A stretch of 64,000 nt of DNA from Catellatospora vulcania (GCF_009720385.1 NZ_WARX01000001.1:682001-746000); one strand, 5' to 3'. Counted from the first letter of the stretch, positions 1 through 9,113 are shown. The notes: a model not told the origin generated them from the sequence alone. Numbers and translations are program-made.

Positions 1-1296
1 GCCGCGGCGGAGGACGGGCGCGGGCCGTCCATCTGGGACACGTTCGCCCGCCGGGACGGCCGGGTGTTCGCCGGGCACACCGGGGACGTCGCGTGCGACC
101 ACTACCGGCGCTACCGGGACGACGTCGCGCTGATGGCCGAGCTGGGCGTCGGCACGTACCGGTTCTCGGTGGCGTGGCCGCGGGTCAAACCCGACGGGAC
201 CGGGCCGGTCAACGTACGCGGGCTGGACTTCTACGACCGGCTGGTGGACGAGCTGCTGGCGCACGGCATCGAGCCGATGGTGACGCTCTACCACTGGGAC
301 CTGCCGCACGCGCTGCAGTCCCACGGGCGGGGCGGCTGGGGGGACCGGGACACGGCGGCGTACTTCGCCGAGTACGCCGCGGTGACCGCGTCCCGGCTCG
401 TGGATCGCGTCGGCACCTGGACCACGCTGAACGAGCCGTGGGTGTCGGCGTTCCTCGGCTACGCCAGCGGGGACCACGCACCCGGGCACACCGACAATCG
501 CACCGCCTTCCGGGCCGCGCACCACCTGCTGCTCGGGCACGGGCTGGCGGCGCAGGCGCTGCGCGCGGCGGGCGTACGCGAGCTGTCGCTCACCGTCAAC
601 CTCGCCCGGGTCAACCCCGAGGACCCCGGCGACCCGCACGACGTGGCGGCGGCGTGGCGCGTCGACGGCGTACTCAACCGGATCTTCCTGGATCCGGTGC
701 TGCGCGGCCGCTACCCGCTGGACATGCTGGGGCTGTTCGAGCGGTTCGGGGCGGCGGACGCGATCGCCGACGGGGACCTGGCGGTCATCGCCACGCCGAT
801 CGACCTGCTGGGCATCAACTATTACCAGCCCGCCCTGGTACGCGCGCAGGTCGGCGCGGCGGCGCACCCGATGTACCCCGGCAGCGAGGGGGTCGCGTTC
901 CTGCCGCAGCCCGGCCCGGTCACCGACATGGGCTGGACGGTCGACCCGACCGGCCTGTCCGACCTGCTGCTGCGGCTGTCCCGGGAGTATCCGGGCACGC
1001 CGCTGATGGTGACCGAGAACGGCGCGGCGTACGCCGACACGCTGACCGGGGACCGGGTGGCCGACCCGGACCGGATCGCCTACTTCGACGGCCACCTGCG
1101 CGCCGTGCACGCGGCCCTGTCCGGCGGCGCCGACGTGCGCGGTTACCTGGCCTGGTCGCTGCTGGACAACTTCGAGTGGGCCTTCGGCTACGACAAGCGC
1201 TTCGGCCTCGTCTACGTCGACTACGAGACCCAGCGCCGCTACCCCAAGGACTCCGCGCTCTGGTACCGCGACGTCATGCGCACCGGCAAGCTCTGA
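1..1296 (+). CDS. GH1 beta-glucosidase, 5' end missing
   Basis: Family 1 glycoside hydrolase that cleaves beta-glucosides such as cellobiose; no signal peptide is visible, but the true N-terminus lies outside the window. The frame is open from base 1, and the first residues (AEDGRGPSIWDTF, then GDVACDHY) are the usual GH1 N-terminal block, so only a few tens of residues are missing. The acid/base motif TLNEPW lies near base 423 and the nucleophile motif VTENG near base 1009; the C-terminal LLDNFEWAFGY and RFGLVYVDY signatures are intact. A normal GH1 enzyme is about 450 residues. The family call is secure; the natural substrate is not. Confidence 0.93.
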   Translation, partial: AAAEDGRGPSIWDTFARRDGRVFAGHTGDVACDHYRRYRDDVALMAELGVGTYRFSVAWPRVKPDGTGPVNVRGLDFYDRLVDELLAHGIEPMVTLYHWDLPHALQSHGRGGWGDRDTAAYFAEYAAVTASRLVDRVGTWTTLNEPWVSAFLGYASGDHAPGHTDNRTAFRAAHHLLLGHGLAAQALRAAGVRELSLTVNLARVNPEDPGDPHDVAAAWRVDGVLNRIFLDPVLRGRYPLDMLGLFERFGAADAIADGDLAVIATPIDLLGINYYQPALVRAQVGAAAHPMYPGSEGVAFLPQPGPVTDMGWTVDPTGLSDLLLRLSREYPGTPLMVTENGAAYADTLTGDRVADPDRIAYFDGHLRAVHAALSGGADVRGYLAWSLLDNFEWAFGYDKRFGLVYVDYETQRRYPKDSALWYRDVMRTGKL

Positions 1297-1329
1297 CCCA
1301 CGGCGGCGGTCTCGCGGTGTGCCCTGCGG

Positions 1330-2328
1330 TCAGTAGACGGAGACGTTGTACTTGCCGAGGGCCTCGACCACGGGCTGGAAGTACGTGATGCCGCCGGACT
1401 GGCAGTTACCCGAGCCGCCGGAGGTGAGGCCGAGCGCGGTGTTGCCGGAGTAGAGCGGGCCGCCGCTGTCACCGCCCTCGGCGCAGATGTTCGTGCGGAT
1501 CATGCCCTTGACGGTGCCCTCGGCGTAGTGGACGGTCGCGTTCAGGCCGGTCACCGTGCCGGAACGGGTGCCCGTGGTGCTGCCGCGGCGCGTCGCCGAC
1601 TGGCCGACCACCGGGTTCGCGGCGGAGGTGAAGCCGCCGGTCTTGGCGATCGACGTGTTGGTGTACCGGACGATGCCGTAGTCGTTGCCGGGGAAGCTGG
1701 TGCCGGTCCGGTCGCCGAGCTTGGTGGTGTGGTTGGCGTTGGAGAACCACTCGGTGGCCAGGTCGGTGCAGTGCCCGGCGGTCAGGAAGTAGTACGTGCT
1801 GCCGTTGCGCACGTTGAACCCGAGCGAGCAGCGGTACTGGCTGCCGTAGACGGCGTCGCCGGCCGCGATGGTCGGGGTGAGCCGCCCCGCCACAGACTGG
1901 ATGCGGGCCGCGCCGCCGGAATGGGCCACCGCCTGCGCGAGGCCGCTGTACCGGGCGCCGGTGACGGTGCTGTCGACGTCGACGACGATCTGATTGCCGA
2001 CCGGGTCGACGGACCAGGCCGTGCCGACGACGCCGCGGTCCAGTGCCGCCATCAGCCGGTCCAGCTGCTTGGTGCTGCGGGTGACGAGGCGGGCTTGCGC
2101 ACCCGCGGCGCGTACCGCATCGGCGGCCGCGGTGTCGGTGACGTTGACGACGGTGTGCCCGGAGCCGTCGACGAAGCTGCCCGCGCTGCGGTCGTCGCCC
2201 AGCGACGCGGCGAGCGCGACACCGTCCATGCGGGACGGTGCCGCCTGGGCGGGTGCGGTGATGCCGACGAGGCCGGCTGCCACGGTGGCGGCGGTGGCGA
2301 TCGACAGGACGATTCTGGTGGCCTTCAC
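1330..2328 (-). CDS. Secreted S1 family serine protease (alpha-lytic/streptogrisin type)
   Basis: Extracellular chymotrypsin-fold protease of 332 residues made as a pre-pro-enzyme. I take the GTG at 2328 as start because an AGGGGAGGA ribosome site precedes it; an in-frame ATG further up at 2373 has no such site. Residues 1-30 form a signal peptide (KATRIVLS...APAQAA). A propeptide of about 110 residues follows, and the mature domain begins near [13 protein letters not shown]. The triad is visible as TAGHC (His), NDYGIVRY (Asp) and GGDSGGPLY (Ser). Paired cysteines fit the disulfides of streptogrisins. It stands alone, convergent with the GH1 gene. Substrate specificity cannot be told from sequence. 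Confidence 0.93.
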   Translation of the reverse strand: MKATRIVLSIATAATVAAGLVGITAPAQAAPSRMDGVALAASLGDDRSAGSFVDGSGHTVVNVTDTAAADAVRAAGAQARLVTRSTKQLDRLMAALDRGVVGTAWSVDPVGNQIVVDVDSTVTGARYSGLAQAVAHSGGAARIQSVAGRLTPTIAAGDAVYGSQYRCSLGFNVRNGSTYYFLTAGHCTDLATEWFSNANHTTKLGDRTGTSFPGNDYGIVRYTNTSIAKTGGFTSAANPVVGQSATRRGSTTGTRSGTVTGLNATVHYAEGTVKGMIRTNICAEGGDSGGPLYSGNTALGLTSGGSGNCQSGGITYFQPVVEALGKYNVSVY

Positions 2329-2501
2329 ATGTCCTCCCCTGATGAGGTCCGTCCGGTAGGACGAATTGCACATCGATTGATGGACATGCTTCCAAGCCGA
2401 TGGGGCGTGCTCAACGGGCCTTCGGAGGGTGCTGCGTCACGCCGCCCGCGACACGGCACGCGTCACGGGCGGCTCGCCAGGTGAGGGCGGGGTCCGGGTT
2501 C

Positions 2502-2550
2502 GGAAGGTGCCCTTCCTCTACGCCAGGCGATGTGAAGGTGCCCTTCCTTC
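2502..2550. repeat. GGAAGGGCACCTTC-family hairpin element, copy a
   Basis: Two GGAAGGTGCCCTTCC-type short palindromes separated by about 17 bases, between the start of the protease gene and the stop of the thioesterase gene. The same 14-15 bp word recurs in pairs at five other places in the window, always in a spacer or across a gene end. Here the two words are in direct orientation, and each is itself a small palindrome. A terminator role for the upstream-facing gene is plausible but untested. Confidence 0.7.
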
Positions 2551-2554
2551 GTCC

Positions 2555-3082
2555 TTACAGGTCGAAGATGAGGCAGGTGGAGGTGGCGTGGGCGAGGAGG
2601 CGGCCCTGGGCGTCGGTGAGCTGGGCCTGGGCGAGGGCGGTGCGGCGGCCGCGGGAGATGACGGTGCCCTCGCAGCGCAGCAGGCCGGAGTCGACGCTGA
2701 CCGGGCGCAGGAACTTGGTGGTCAGGTCCAGGGAGGTGTAGCCGACGCCCGCCGGGAGGGTGCTGTGCACGGCGCAGGCCGCGGCGGTGTCGAGCAGGGT
2801 GGCCAGGATGCCGCCGTGCACGCCGCCGAGCGGGTTGTAGTGGAACTCCTGGGCGCGCATGGTGACCACGACGCGGCCCTCCTCGGCCTGCACGCCGTCC
2901 ATGCCGAGCAGGTGCATCACCGGCGGGGCCGGGAGTTCGCCGCGGGACATCGCGTGCAGCAGCTCCAGGCCGCTGAGCCGGCCCAGCTCGGCGGCGTTGC
3001 GCCGGGGGTCCGACCAGGAGAAGGTGCGCATGCGCTCCGGGTTCGCGCGGTCGGCGGCCGGCTCGGTCTGGGTCTGCGTCAT
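2555..3082 (-). CDS. PaaI-type hotdog-fold thioesterase
   Basis: Acyl-CoA thioesterase of the PaaI/YdiI class, 175 residues, cytoplasmic. The hotdog core is recognisable: the NPLGGVHGGILATLLDTA helix-turn block (residues about 93-110), then SLDLTTKFLRPV, the strand that packs the dimer. I chose the ATG at 3082 (MTQTQTEP); an upstream in-frame start at 3118 would leave only 19 bases to the divergent regulator gene at 3138. The stop lies 5 bases from a hairpin repeat. The divergent HxlR gene may control it. The acyl substrate is unknown. Confidence 0.85.
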   Translation of the reverse strand: MTQTQTEPAADRANPERMRTFSWSDPRRNAAELGRLSGLELLHAMSRGELPAPPVMHLLGMDGVQAEEGRVVVTMRAQEFHYNPLGGVHGGILATLLDTAAACAVHSTLPAGVGYTSLDLTTKFLRPVSVDSGLLRCEGTVISRGRRTALAQAQLTDAQGRLLAHATSTCLIFDL

Positions 3083-3137
3083 GGACTCAGCCTGGCAGGC
3101 GGTTGCTGAGTCTGTCAACGAGACTTAGCCTGGAGGA

Positions 3138-3638
3138 GTGAGACCTACCGCACTCGACTGGTCGGCCGAGAACTGCACCGTGGCCCGTGCCATGGCCGTG
3201 CTCGGCGAACGCTGGACCCTGGTGGTGTTGCGGGAGGTCTTCAACGGCATCCGCCGCTTCGAGGACATGCGCGAGCACAGCGGCATACCCCGCCAGGTGC
3301 TCACCAACCGGCTGAACATGCTCGTCGAGCAGGGCGTGCTGCACCGTGTGCCGTACCGCGAGCCGGGTGAGCGCGAGCGCCACGAGTACCGGCTCACCGA
3401 GAAGGGCTTCGACCTGTACCCGGTGCTGGTCGCCGTACGGGAGTGGGGCGACCGTTATCTCGCCGACCCGGCCGGGCCGCCCGTGGACATGGTGCACCGC
3501 GACTGCGGGTCGCCGGTGCGGGTGTCGCTGGCCTGTGCCGAGGGGCACGAGGTGGGCTCGCCGCGGGAGGTGGTGACCCGGCCGGGGCCGGGGGCGATCC
3601 GGCGCGTGCGTACGCCCGCCGCAGGGCAAGCGGCCTGA
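3138..3638 (+). CDS. HxlR-family transcriptional regulator
   Basis: Winged helix-turn-helix DNA-binding protein of 166 residues with GTG start and GGAGG two bases upstream. The HxlR core is clear: C-x-V-A-R-A-M-A-VLGERWTL near the N-terminus, REVFNGIRRFEDM, then GIPRQVLTNRLNMLVEQGVL and YRLTEKGFDLYPVL. A C-terminal tail with DCGSPV and CAEGHEV looks like a small cysteine/histidine knuckle, seen in one HxlR subgroup. Divergent from the thioesterase gene with about 55 bp between starts, so that gene is a reasonable target. Effector unknown. Confidence 0.9.
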   Translation: MRPTALDWSAENCTVARAMAVLGERWTLVVLREVFNGIRRFEDMREHSGIPRQVLTNRLNMLVEQGVLHRVPYREPGERERHEYRLTEKGFDLYPVLVAVREWGDRYLADPAGPPVDMVHRDCGSPVRVSLACAEGHEVGSPREVVTRPGPGAIRRVRTPAAGQAA

Positions 3639-3670
3639 CCCGCCGCCCGGCGGGAAGCAGGTGCGTCCCT

Positions 3671-4201
3671 TCAGGCGCGTGTGCTGCCGCCGCACGGGGT
3701 GACGGTGATGGAGGTGAAGCCCTGCTGGCCGGTGGAGCCCTGGATGGTCACGGTGACGAAGATGTTGGTCGCTGCGCTGGTGAAGTGCTTCTTCTCCAGT
3801 TTGGGCAGCGTCGCGGTGTACCGGGCCAGGGTGGCGTCGCGGGTCAGCGAGACCTCGCCGGTGTAGCTGCCGCCGGTCATCGCATAGTGCGCCTTGGCGG
3901 TCACCGGCGTGCCGCCGTCGGTGATCTCGGCGGTCACCGCGATGGCCGAGGGCGCGACGCCGCCGCAGGTCGGGTTGCCGACCGCGGCCACATTGGACTC
4001 CACCCGGCTGATGGTGGCACCCGCGGCGGACGTGGCGGCGGGCGCGCTCGCGGTCGGTCGACCGGCGGCCGGCGAGGTGGCCACGCTCGGCGCGGCCTGG
4101 TCGCGGGTCCACGAGTCGCCGACGCCGATGCAGCCCTGCAGGCTGAGCATGGTCACCACCGCGAGTCCCGCCGTCACCAGCGCACGGAATCCGATCACCA
4201 T
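3671..4201 (-). CDS. Putative lipoprotein, function unknown
   Basis: 176-residue exported protein. The N-terminus has a hydrophobic segment ending in a lipobox (MLSLQGC, Cys24), so it should be acylated and membrane anchored. A Thr/Ala/Pro-rich linker (about residues 38-65) leads to a beta-rich domain with paired cysteines (NPTCGG and TVTPCGG) that could form a disulfide. No enzymatic motif is seen. The gene is convergent with the HxlR gene and downstream of LysR on the same strand. Function not recognised. Confidence 0.75.
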   Translation of the reverse strand: MVIGFRALVTAGLAVVTMLSLQGCIGVGDSWTRDQAAPSVATSPAAGRPTASAPAATSAAGATISRVESNVAAVGNPTCGGVAPSAIAVTAEITDGGTPVTAKAHYAMTGGSYTGEVSLTRDATLARYTATLPKLEKKHFTSAATNIFVTVTIQGSTGQQGFTSITVTPCGGSTRA

Positions 4202-4256
4202 CAGAGCTTAGCCAGGCTAACGGCGCTCGTGGGACCAACGCGGCGCGCACGGATCG

Positions 4257-4315
4257 TTGATCATGAAGTTGTGGCAGCGACACGCCGTCGACCCGTGCCA
4301 TAAGTTCATGATCAA
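4257..4315 (-). repeat. 59-bp palindromic element R1, copy A
   Basis: Imperfect palindrome with arms beginning TTGATCATGAA and ending TTCATGATCAA, stem about 20 bp, loop carrying GGGTCGACGGCGTGTCG. Read on the minus strand its first TTGA supplies the TGA stop of the LysR gene (4312-4314). Three more copies of exactly the same length occur at 19074, 34163 and 34523. Its position after a gene end suggests transcription termination or mRNA 3'-end protection. Confidence 0.85.
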
Positions 4316-5286
4316 CGCGAGGGGGTGGGGTCGGGGTGGTGGGTGAGCCAGCGGGTGTAGCCGGGGCTCAGGCGGATGGCGTCGGCATAGGACTCTTCGG
4401 CGTAGTGGATGAGGCGGGGGGCTACGCGGGCGGCGGGGGAGTCGGGGTGCCAGCCGATGAGGTGGCGCCAGCGCAGGGGGGTGTCGGTGAGGGGGACGGC
4501 GCGTACGCCGGCGATCTCGCGGAAGGTGGGCTGGCAGAGGGCCACGACGCTGCCGCCGCGGACGAGGTCGGAGCAGCCGCCGAGGTCGCTCTCGTGGATC
4601 GGGCTGGGGGTGAACCCGGCGCGGGCGCAGGCGGCGGCGAAGCAGTCGGCGAAGCAGCCGTCGCCGGGGGTGGCCGCCCAGCGGGAGCCGGCCAGGTCGG
4701 CGAGTTCGACCTCGTCGGCGTCGGCGTAGGGGTGGGAGGCGGGCAGCAGCACGAAGACCGGGGCGGTCGCCACGGTGTGCCAGACCAGGCGGCCGTCGTC
4801 GGGCGGGGTGGCCTCGCCGCAGGTGCCGATGAGCGCGAAGTCGAGCCGGGCGTCGGCCAGCATCGCCGCCAGCTCCGCCGACGACCACGACGGGTACGTG
4901 CTCAGCTGGGCGCTGGGCTGCGCGGCGGCCAGCCGGTGCACCACCCCGCCGATGAGCGGGCCGTTCACCGCGCCGATGCGGTAGCCGGGCAGCCCGTCGC
5001 CGCCCGCGTCCTGGGCCAGCCCGGCGAACCGGGTCGCCTCGTCCTGCAGGCCCTGCACCGCGGGCAGCAGCACCCGGGCGCGGGCCAGCACCAGCTCGCC
5101 CAGCGGGGTGGGGCGGGCGCCGCGGCGGTCGCGTTCGAACAGCTGCCCGCCGAAGGCGCGTTCGATGCGCTGCAACTGCGTGGTGAGCGCGGGCGCGGCG
5201 AGGCCGAGCACGGCCGCCGCCTTGGTGACACTGCCGGCGTCGGCTATCGCGCAGACCACCCGCAGGTGCCGCAGCTCCAACCTCAC
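4312..5286 (-). CDS. LysR-family transcriptional regulator
   Basis: 324-residue LysR regulator. Residues 1-65 hold the helix-turn-helix (LRHLRVVCAIADAGSVTK, AAPALTTQLQRIERAFGGQLF, RRGARPTPLGE); the rest is the periplasmic-binding-like effector domain. The ATG start (MRLELRHLR) is typical for the family. The divergent gene starting at 5413 encodes an MFS transporter, and LysR proteins commonly control the divergent gene, so the transporter is the likely target; this is inference. The stop codon lies inside repeat R1 copy A. Confidence 0.9.
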   Translation of the reverse strand: MRLELRHLRVVCAIADAGSVTKAAAVLGLAAPALTTQLQRIERAFGGQLFERDRRGARPTPLGELVLARARVLLPAVQGLQDEATRFAGLAQDAGGDGLPGYRIGAVNGPLIGGVVHRLAAAQPSAQLSTYPSWSSAELAAMLADARLDFALIGTCGEATPPDDGRLVWHTVATAPVFVLLPASHPYADADEVELADLAGSRWAATPGDGCFADCFAAACARAGFTPSPIHESDLGGCSDLVRGGSVVALCQPTFREIAGVRAVPLTDTPLRWRHLIGWHPDSPAARVAPRLIHYAEESYADAIRLSPGYTRWLTHHPDPTPSR

Positions 5287-5412
5287 CCGCTGATGTTATG
5301 GCCGCACCGGCGGCACGTGAAGGCGTCGCGTCCGGTCTGCACGCGATCGGTATGGACGGAGATCGAAACTCGTCGGTAGGGTCGGTGGACCCGTGGCCGG
5401 AGGAGGTTGGCG

Positions 5413-7017
5413 ATGCAGCGCAGAGCGGCGCTGATCGGGCTGCTCGGCGCCGAGCTGGTGTCGACCGTCGGCTCGCGGATGTCGTTCCTGGCCATACCGT
5501 GGCTGGTCCTGGTCACCACCGACGATCCGACGAAGGTCGGCGTGGTGGCGTTCGCCGAGGCGCTGCCCTACATCCTGGCCGGGATCTTCGGCACGCCGCT
5601 GGCGGACCGGTTCGGGGTGCGCGAGGTGTCCATCGCCACCGACCTGGGCAGCGCGCTGGTGGTGGGCGGGGTCGCGGCGTTCGGCGGCGCGGACTTCACG
5701 GTGCTGGTCGCGCTCGTCGCGACACTGGGCGCGCTGCGCGGGGTCGGCGACAAGTCGAAGCGGGTGCTGCTGCCGCCGGTGGTGGAGGCGTCGGGCACGC
5801 CGATGGCACGGGTCACCGCGGTCTTCTCAGCGCTCAACCGGACGGCCATGGTGATCGGCGCGGCGGTGGCCGGGGTGCTGATCGCCTGGCTCGGCCCGGT
5901 CGGCGCGATCTGGGCCGACGCGGTGACCTTCGCGGGCTGCGCGGGTGTGGTGGCGGTGCTGGTGCGGATCACCCGCGAGCAGAACCACCCGGCCCGTGCC
6001 GAGCAGGAGTCCTACTGGCAGGGGCTGCGGACCGGGTTCGGGTTCGTACGGCGGGAGCGGCTGCTGCGCAGCCTCGTCGGCATGATGTTTGTGACGAACC
6101 TGTTCAACCAGGCCAGCGCGGTCGTCTTCATTCCGATGTGGGTACGCGAGCACCTCGGCTCGCCGGTGGCCCTGGGCTGGGTCGGCGGGGCCTTCGCGCT
6201 CGGCGCGATCGCGGGCGGGGCCGCCTTCGCGGCGCTGGTGACCCGGCTGCCGCGCTATCCGACCCTCGTTATCGGATACTTCATCGGCGGCGCGCCGCGC
6301 TTTCTCGTGCTGGCGCTCAGCGACGACCTGCGCGTGGCGCTGCTCGTGTCGTTCGTGTCCGGGATGGCCATGTCCTCGGTGAACCCCACGTACGGGCTGC
6401 TGATGTTCCAGCGGGTGCCGCGGGCCATGCAGACCCGGGTGTTCGGGCTGACCGGGGCGATCACGTTCGGCGGCATCCCGCTGGGCGGCATGGTCGGCGC
6501 GTGGTCTGTCGAGACGCTGGGCCTGTCCGGCGGGCTGTGGCTGGCCGGGGCGGCGTATTTCGCGGCCACGCTGACGCCGGTGTTCGGCTGGCGGCTGTGG
6601 CAACAGATCAACGACATCAAGCCGGGGCAGGCCGCCCCGGCGGCCCCGCTGTGGCAGGAGTACCTGTCCGAGCTGGGCCGCCGGATGGGCCTGGTGGACA
6701 CCGGCCCGGCGGTGCCGGTGTCGGTGACGCTGGCCTACGCCGCGGGCGGCTGGACCGTGACGGCACGCCGGGGCAGGCGGCGGCTGATCCGGCCGTACGC
6801 CGTCTCGTCCGCCGCGGCGCTGCGACACGTGGCCGCGCTGGAGCTGCCCGAGGTGTACGGGACGGTGGAGGAGCTGCATCTGGCGCCTCGCCGGGACGCC
6901 GAGCAACGGGCGGCGGCGGTGCGGGCGAATCTGCGCGAGCTCGAGTCGACGCTGACCGAGCTGCGGGGGGCGTCCGCTCAGTGGCCGTCCGGCCAGCCGG
7001 GGGAGCGGCCCAGGTAG
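5413..7017 (+). CDS. MFS transporter with C-terminal soluble extension
   Basis: Major facilitator of 534 residues, probably an exporter of the enterobactin/macrolide-efflux-like group. I place the start at ATG 5413, six bases after AGGAGG. About 12 hydrophobic segments fill residues 8-400, with the loop-2 motif GTPLADRFGVREV. Residues about 410-534 form a hydrophilic tail not normal for this family, with a strand-rich part (VSVTLAYAAGGWTV) and a charged helix (EQRAAAVRANLREL). The 3' end overlaps the convergent gene by 40 bp. Divergent from the LysR gene. Substrate unknown. Confidence 0.85.
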   Translation: MQRRAALIGLLGAELVSTVGSRMSFLAIPWLVLVTTDDPTKVGVVAFAEALPYILAGIFGTPLADRFGVREVSIATDLGSALVVGGVAAFGGADFTVLVALVATLGALRGVGDKSKRVLLPPVVEASGTPMARVTAVFSALNRTAMVIGAAVAGVLIAWLGPVGAIWADAVTFAGCAGVVAVLVRITREQNHPARAEQESYWQGLRTGFGFVRRERLLRSLVGMMFVTNLFNQASAVVFIPMWVREHLGSPVALGWVGGAFALGAIAGGAAFAALVTRLPRYPTLVIGYFIGGAPRFLVLALSDDLRVALLVSFVSGMAMSSVNPTYGLLMFQRVPRAMQTRVFGLTGAITFGGIPLGGMVGAWSVETLGLSGGLWLAGAAYFAATLTPVFGWRLWQQINDIKPGQAAPAAPLWQEYLSELGRRMGLVDTGPAVPVSVTLAYAAGGWTVTARRGRRRLIRPYAVSSAAALRHVAALELPEVYGTVEELHLAPRRDAEQRAAAVRANLRELESTLTELRGASAQWPSGQPGERPR

Positions 7018-7562
7018 GCGACGAGCCGGTCGCCGGGCGGGGCGGCCTCGTCCGGCTCGACCATGACGCCGAAGGCCTTGCTGGGCCGGTCGGTGGGCCA
7101 CCGCAATGCGATCTTCATGGCGGCCGCGCTCAGGTCAGGGTCGAGCGTGGCGTCCGAGCCGGTCGACCTGGCCACGTCCCAGGCGTGCACCAGGAAGTCG
7201 ACGAAGTGCATGCCCAGCACGGTCGGGGCGGTGAAGGTGCCGTACCCGTACACCTCGATCTTGCGGTCCAGCAGCGTCTTCGCGCTGAACGCCTTGGTGA
7301 CCAGGGCGACGGAGTCGGCGAACGCCCGGCGGGGGTCGGCGGGCGGGGTCAGGTCGTCCCAGACGGCCGGATCGGTGGGCTTGCCCGCCGCCGCGGCGGC
7401 GAAGCCGCGGTTGTGCCCGATCATGTGCCCGAGCAACTGGCCGAGGGTCCAGTCGCCGCACGGCGTGGGCCGGGCTAGATCGGCGCGCTTGACACGGTTC
7501 ACGGCGGCCGCGGCCGCGGCGAGGGCACGCCGGTCGAGATCACGAAGGTCCATGTCTCGCAC
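6978..7562 (-). CDS. TIGR03086-type DinB/mycothiol-dependent-like protein
   Basis: 194-residue four-helix protein resembling the TIGR03086 branch of the DinB/maleylpyruvate isomerase superfamily. Diagnostic blocks are RPTPCGDWTLGQLLGHMIGH near residue 30 and MHFVDFLVHAWDVARSTG near residue 120; the histidines of GHMIGH and VHAWD are the expected metal ligands. Superfamily members often use mycothiol, but the reaction here is unknown. A start at 7553 (MDLRDLD) is as likely as 7562. The last 40 bases overlap the end of the MFS gene on the other strand, so the two 3' ends are transcribed through each other. Confidence 0.8.
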   Translation of the reverse strand: MRDMDLRDLDRRALAAAAAAVNRVKRADLARPTPCGDWTLGQLLGHMIGHNRGFAAAAAGKPTDPAVWDDLTPPADPRRAFADSVALVTKAFSAKTLLDRKIEVYGYGTFTAPTVLGMHFVDFLVHAWDVARSTGSDATLDPDLSAAAMKIALRWPTDRPSKAFGVMVEPDEAAPPGDRLVAYLGRSPGWPDGH

Positions 7563-7614
7563 CCTAGTGCCGCAGCTCCGTGTGCTCCACCGGTGACGCC
7601 GTCAGGCGGAAAAC

Positions 7615-7626
7615 CTGTCCGGACAG
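7615..7626. promoter_or_regulatory. Perfect 12-bp palindrome upstream of the SGNH esterase
   Basis: CTGTCCGGACAG is a perfect dyad 24 bases upstream of the -35 hexamer of the esterase promoter. It could bind a dimeric regulator. It may be chance in GC-rich DNA, as no second copy was found nearby. Confidence 0.3.
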
Positions 7627-7650
7627 TCCAATCAGCTGAGTCGGCAGATA

Positions 7651-7680
7651 TTGACTCGTGCAAACATTTCTTCGTAATTT
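7651..7680 (+). promoter_or_regulatory. Predicted sigma-70-type promoter of the SGNH esterase gene
   Basis: TTGACT (7651-7656) and TAATTT (7675-7680) separated by 18 bp, in an AT-rich patch unusual for this DNA, about 75 bases upstream of the GTG start at 7754. Spacing and composition fit a housekeeping promoter. Confidence 0.5.
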
Positions 7681-7753
7681 GAGTCGCGGCCGTGCCGCGC
7701 ACACCCCCACGACGGCGCGTGGCCGACGGCCGCGCCCAAGGAGGTTCTCCCCT

Positions 7754-9007
7754 GTGAAGCACCCCTCGACGCGGCGGGCGCTGCTCGCCGCGGCCCTGCT
7801 GGCGACCACCCTCGGCGTGCTGGCCGGGCCCGGTGGCGGCGCCACCGCGGGCGCGAAGGACGAGTGGGTCGGCTCCTGGTCGGCCGCGCCCACCGGCGCT
7901 GGCGCGGGCCTGTCCGGCACCGGCTTCGCCGACCAGACCATCCGCATGATCGTGCACACCTCGGTCGGCGGCAGCGCGGCGCGCATCCGGCTGTCCAACA
8001 CCTTCGGCACGGGGGCCGTGACCGTCGGGCACGCCACCGTGGCCCGGCCCGACGCGGCCACCCCCGCGCTCACCGACGTGCTGCCCGCCAGCGTGGGCGA
8101 ACTGACCTTCAACGGCGCGCCGGGCATCACCATCCCCAAGGGCGGCCAGGTCGTCAGCGACCCGCTGCCGGTGACCGTGCCGGAGCTGTCGGACCTGGTG
8201 GTCAGCGTCTACCTGCCGGTCGCGACCGGCCCCGCGACGTGGCACTGGACCTCGCGGCAGGCGACGTACTACGGCAGCGGCGACACCGCCGCCGAGCCCA
8301 CCGGCGCGACCCTGACCGGCACCCGCAACTCGTGGTTCTTCCTCACCGGCGTCGACGTGCTCAGCCGTAGGTCGCCCGGCTCGGTGGTGGTGCTCGGCGA
8401 CTCGATCACCGACGGCAGCCAGTCCACCATCAACGGCAACGCACGCTGGACCGACCGTCTCGCGGCCCGCCTGCTGGCCGGGCACTCGCCGCACTCCGAG
8501 ATCGGCGTGCTCAACCAGGGCCTGGCCGGCAACGCGGTCACCCACGACGGCACCGAGATCGGGTACGCGGAACTGGGCGTGAACGGGCTGGCCCGGCTGC
8601 ACCGCGACGTGCTCAGCCAGACCGGGGTGCAGACGGTGGTGGTCATGCTCGGCATCAACGACCTGCAGATCTACGCCGACGCCCCGGAGAAGGTCATCGG
8701 CGGCCTGCGACAGATCAGCGCCCAGGCGCGGCAGTCCGGGGTGGACGTGGTCGTCTCGACGATCACGCCGTTCGAGGGCTTCTCGTCCTGGACGCCGGCG
8801 AAGGAGCAGAGCCGCCTGGCCATCAACGAGTACCTCCGTACGCACCGGGCCGAGTTCACCGGCGTGGTCGACTTCGACGAGCTGCTGCGCGACCCGGCCG
8901 CGCCGGGCAAGCTGCGGGCCGAGTGGGACAGCGGCGACCACATCCACCCCAACGACACGGGCTACCAGGCCATGGCCGACTTCATTCCGCTGTGGCTGGT
9001 GTCCTGA
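7754..9007 (+). CDS. Secreted SGNH/GDSL hydrolase
   Basis: Extracellular esterase or lipase-like hydrolase of 417 residues. The GTG start at 7754 follows AAGGAGG and opens a signal peptide (HPSTRRALLAAALLATTL...TAGA). The SGNH blocks are present: GDSITDG with nucleophile Ser217, LNQGLAGNAV (Gly), MLGIND (Asn) and GDHIHPND with Asp395 and His398. The N-terminal 170 residues form the beta-rich lead domain seen in actinobacterial members of this length. It stands alone behind its own promoter; a perfect hairpin follows the stop. Natural ester substrate unknown. Confidence 0.9.
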   Translation: MKHPSTRRALLAAALLATTLGVLAGPGGGATAGAKDEWVGSWSAAPTGAGAGLSGTGFADQTIRMIVHTSVGGSAARIRLSNTFGTGAVTVGHATVARPDAATPALTDVLPASVGELTFNGAPGITIPKGGQVVSDPLPVTVPELSDLVVSVYLPVATGPATWHWTSRQATYYGSGDTAAEPTGATLTGTRNSWFFLTGVDVLSRRSPGSVVVLGDSITDGSQSTINGNARWTDRLAARLLAGHSPHSEIGVLNQGLAGNAVTHDGTEIGYAELGVNGLARLHRDVLSQTGVQTVVVMLGINDLQIYADAPEKVIGGLRQISAQARQSGVDVVVSTITPFEGFSSWTPAKEQSRLAINEYLRTHRAEFTGVVDFDELLRDPAAPGKLRAEWDSGDHIHPNDTGYQAMADFIPLWLVS

Positions 9008-9038
9008 TCCATAGGCACAGGTACGCGTGTTGACATGG

Positions 9039-9074
9039 CGGGATCGGCGCGTGAGGCTGTTCGTGCCGATCCCG
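9039..9074. terminator. Hairpin between the SGNH and ATP-grasp genes
   Basis: Perfect 10-bp stem CGGGATCGGC / GCCGATCCCG with a 16-base loop, 32 bases after the esterase stop and 40 bases before the ATP-grasp start. There is no T-tract. It may end the esterase transcript or act in the leader of the next gene. Confidence 0.5.
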
Positions 9075-9113
9075 CTTGTCGGACACACGCTTAACGGGGT
9101 CGAGAGGAAGAGC

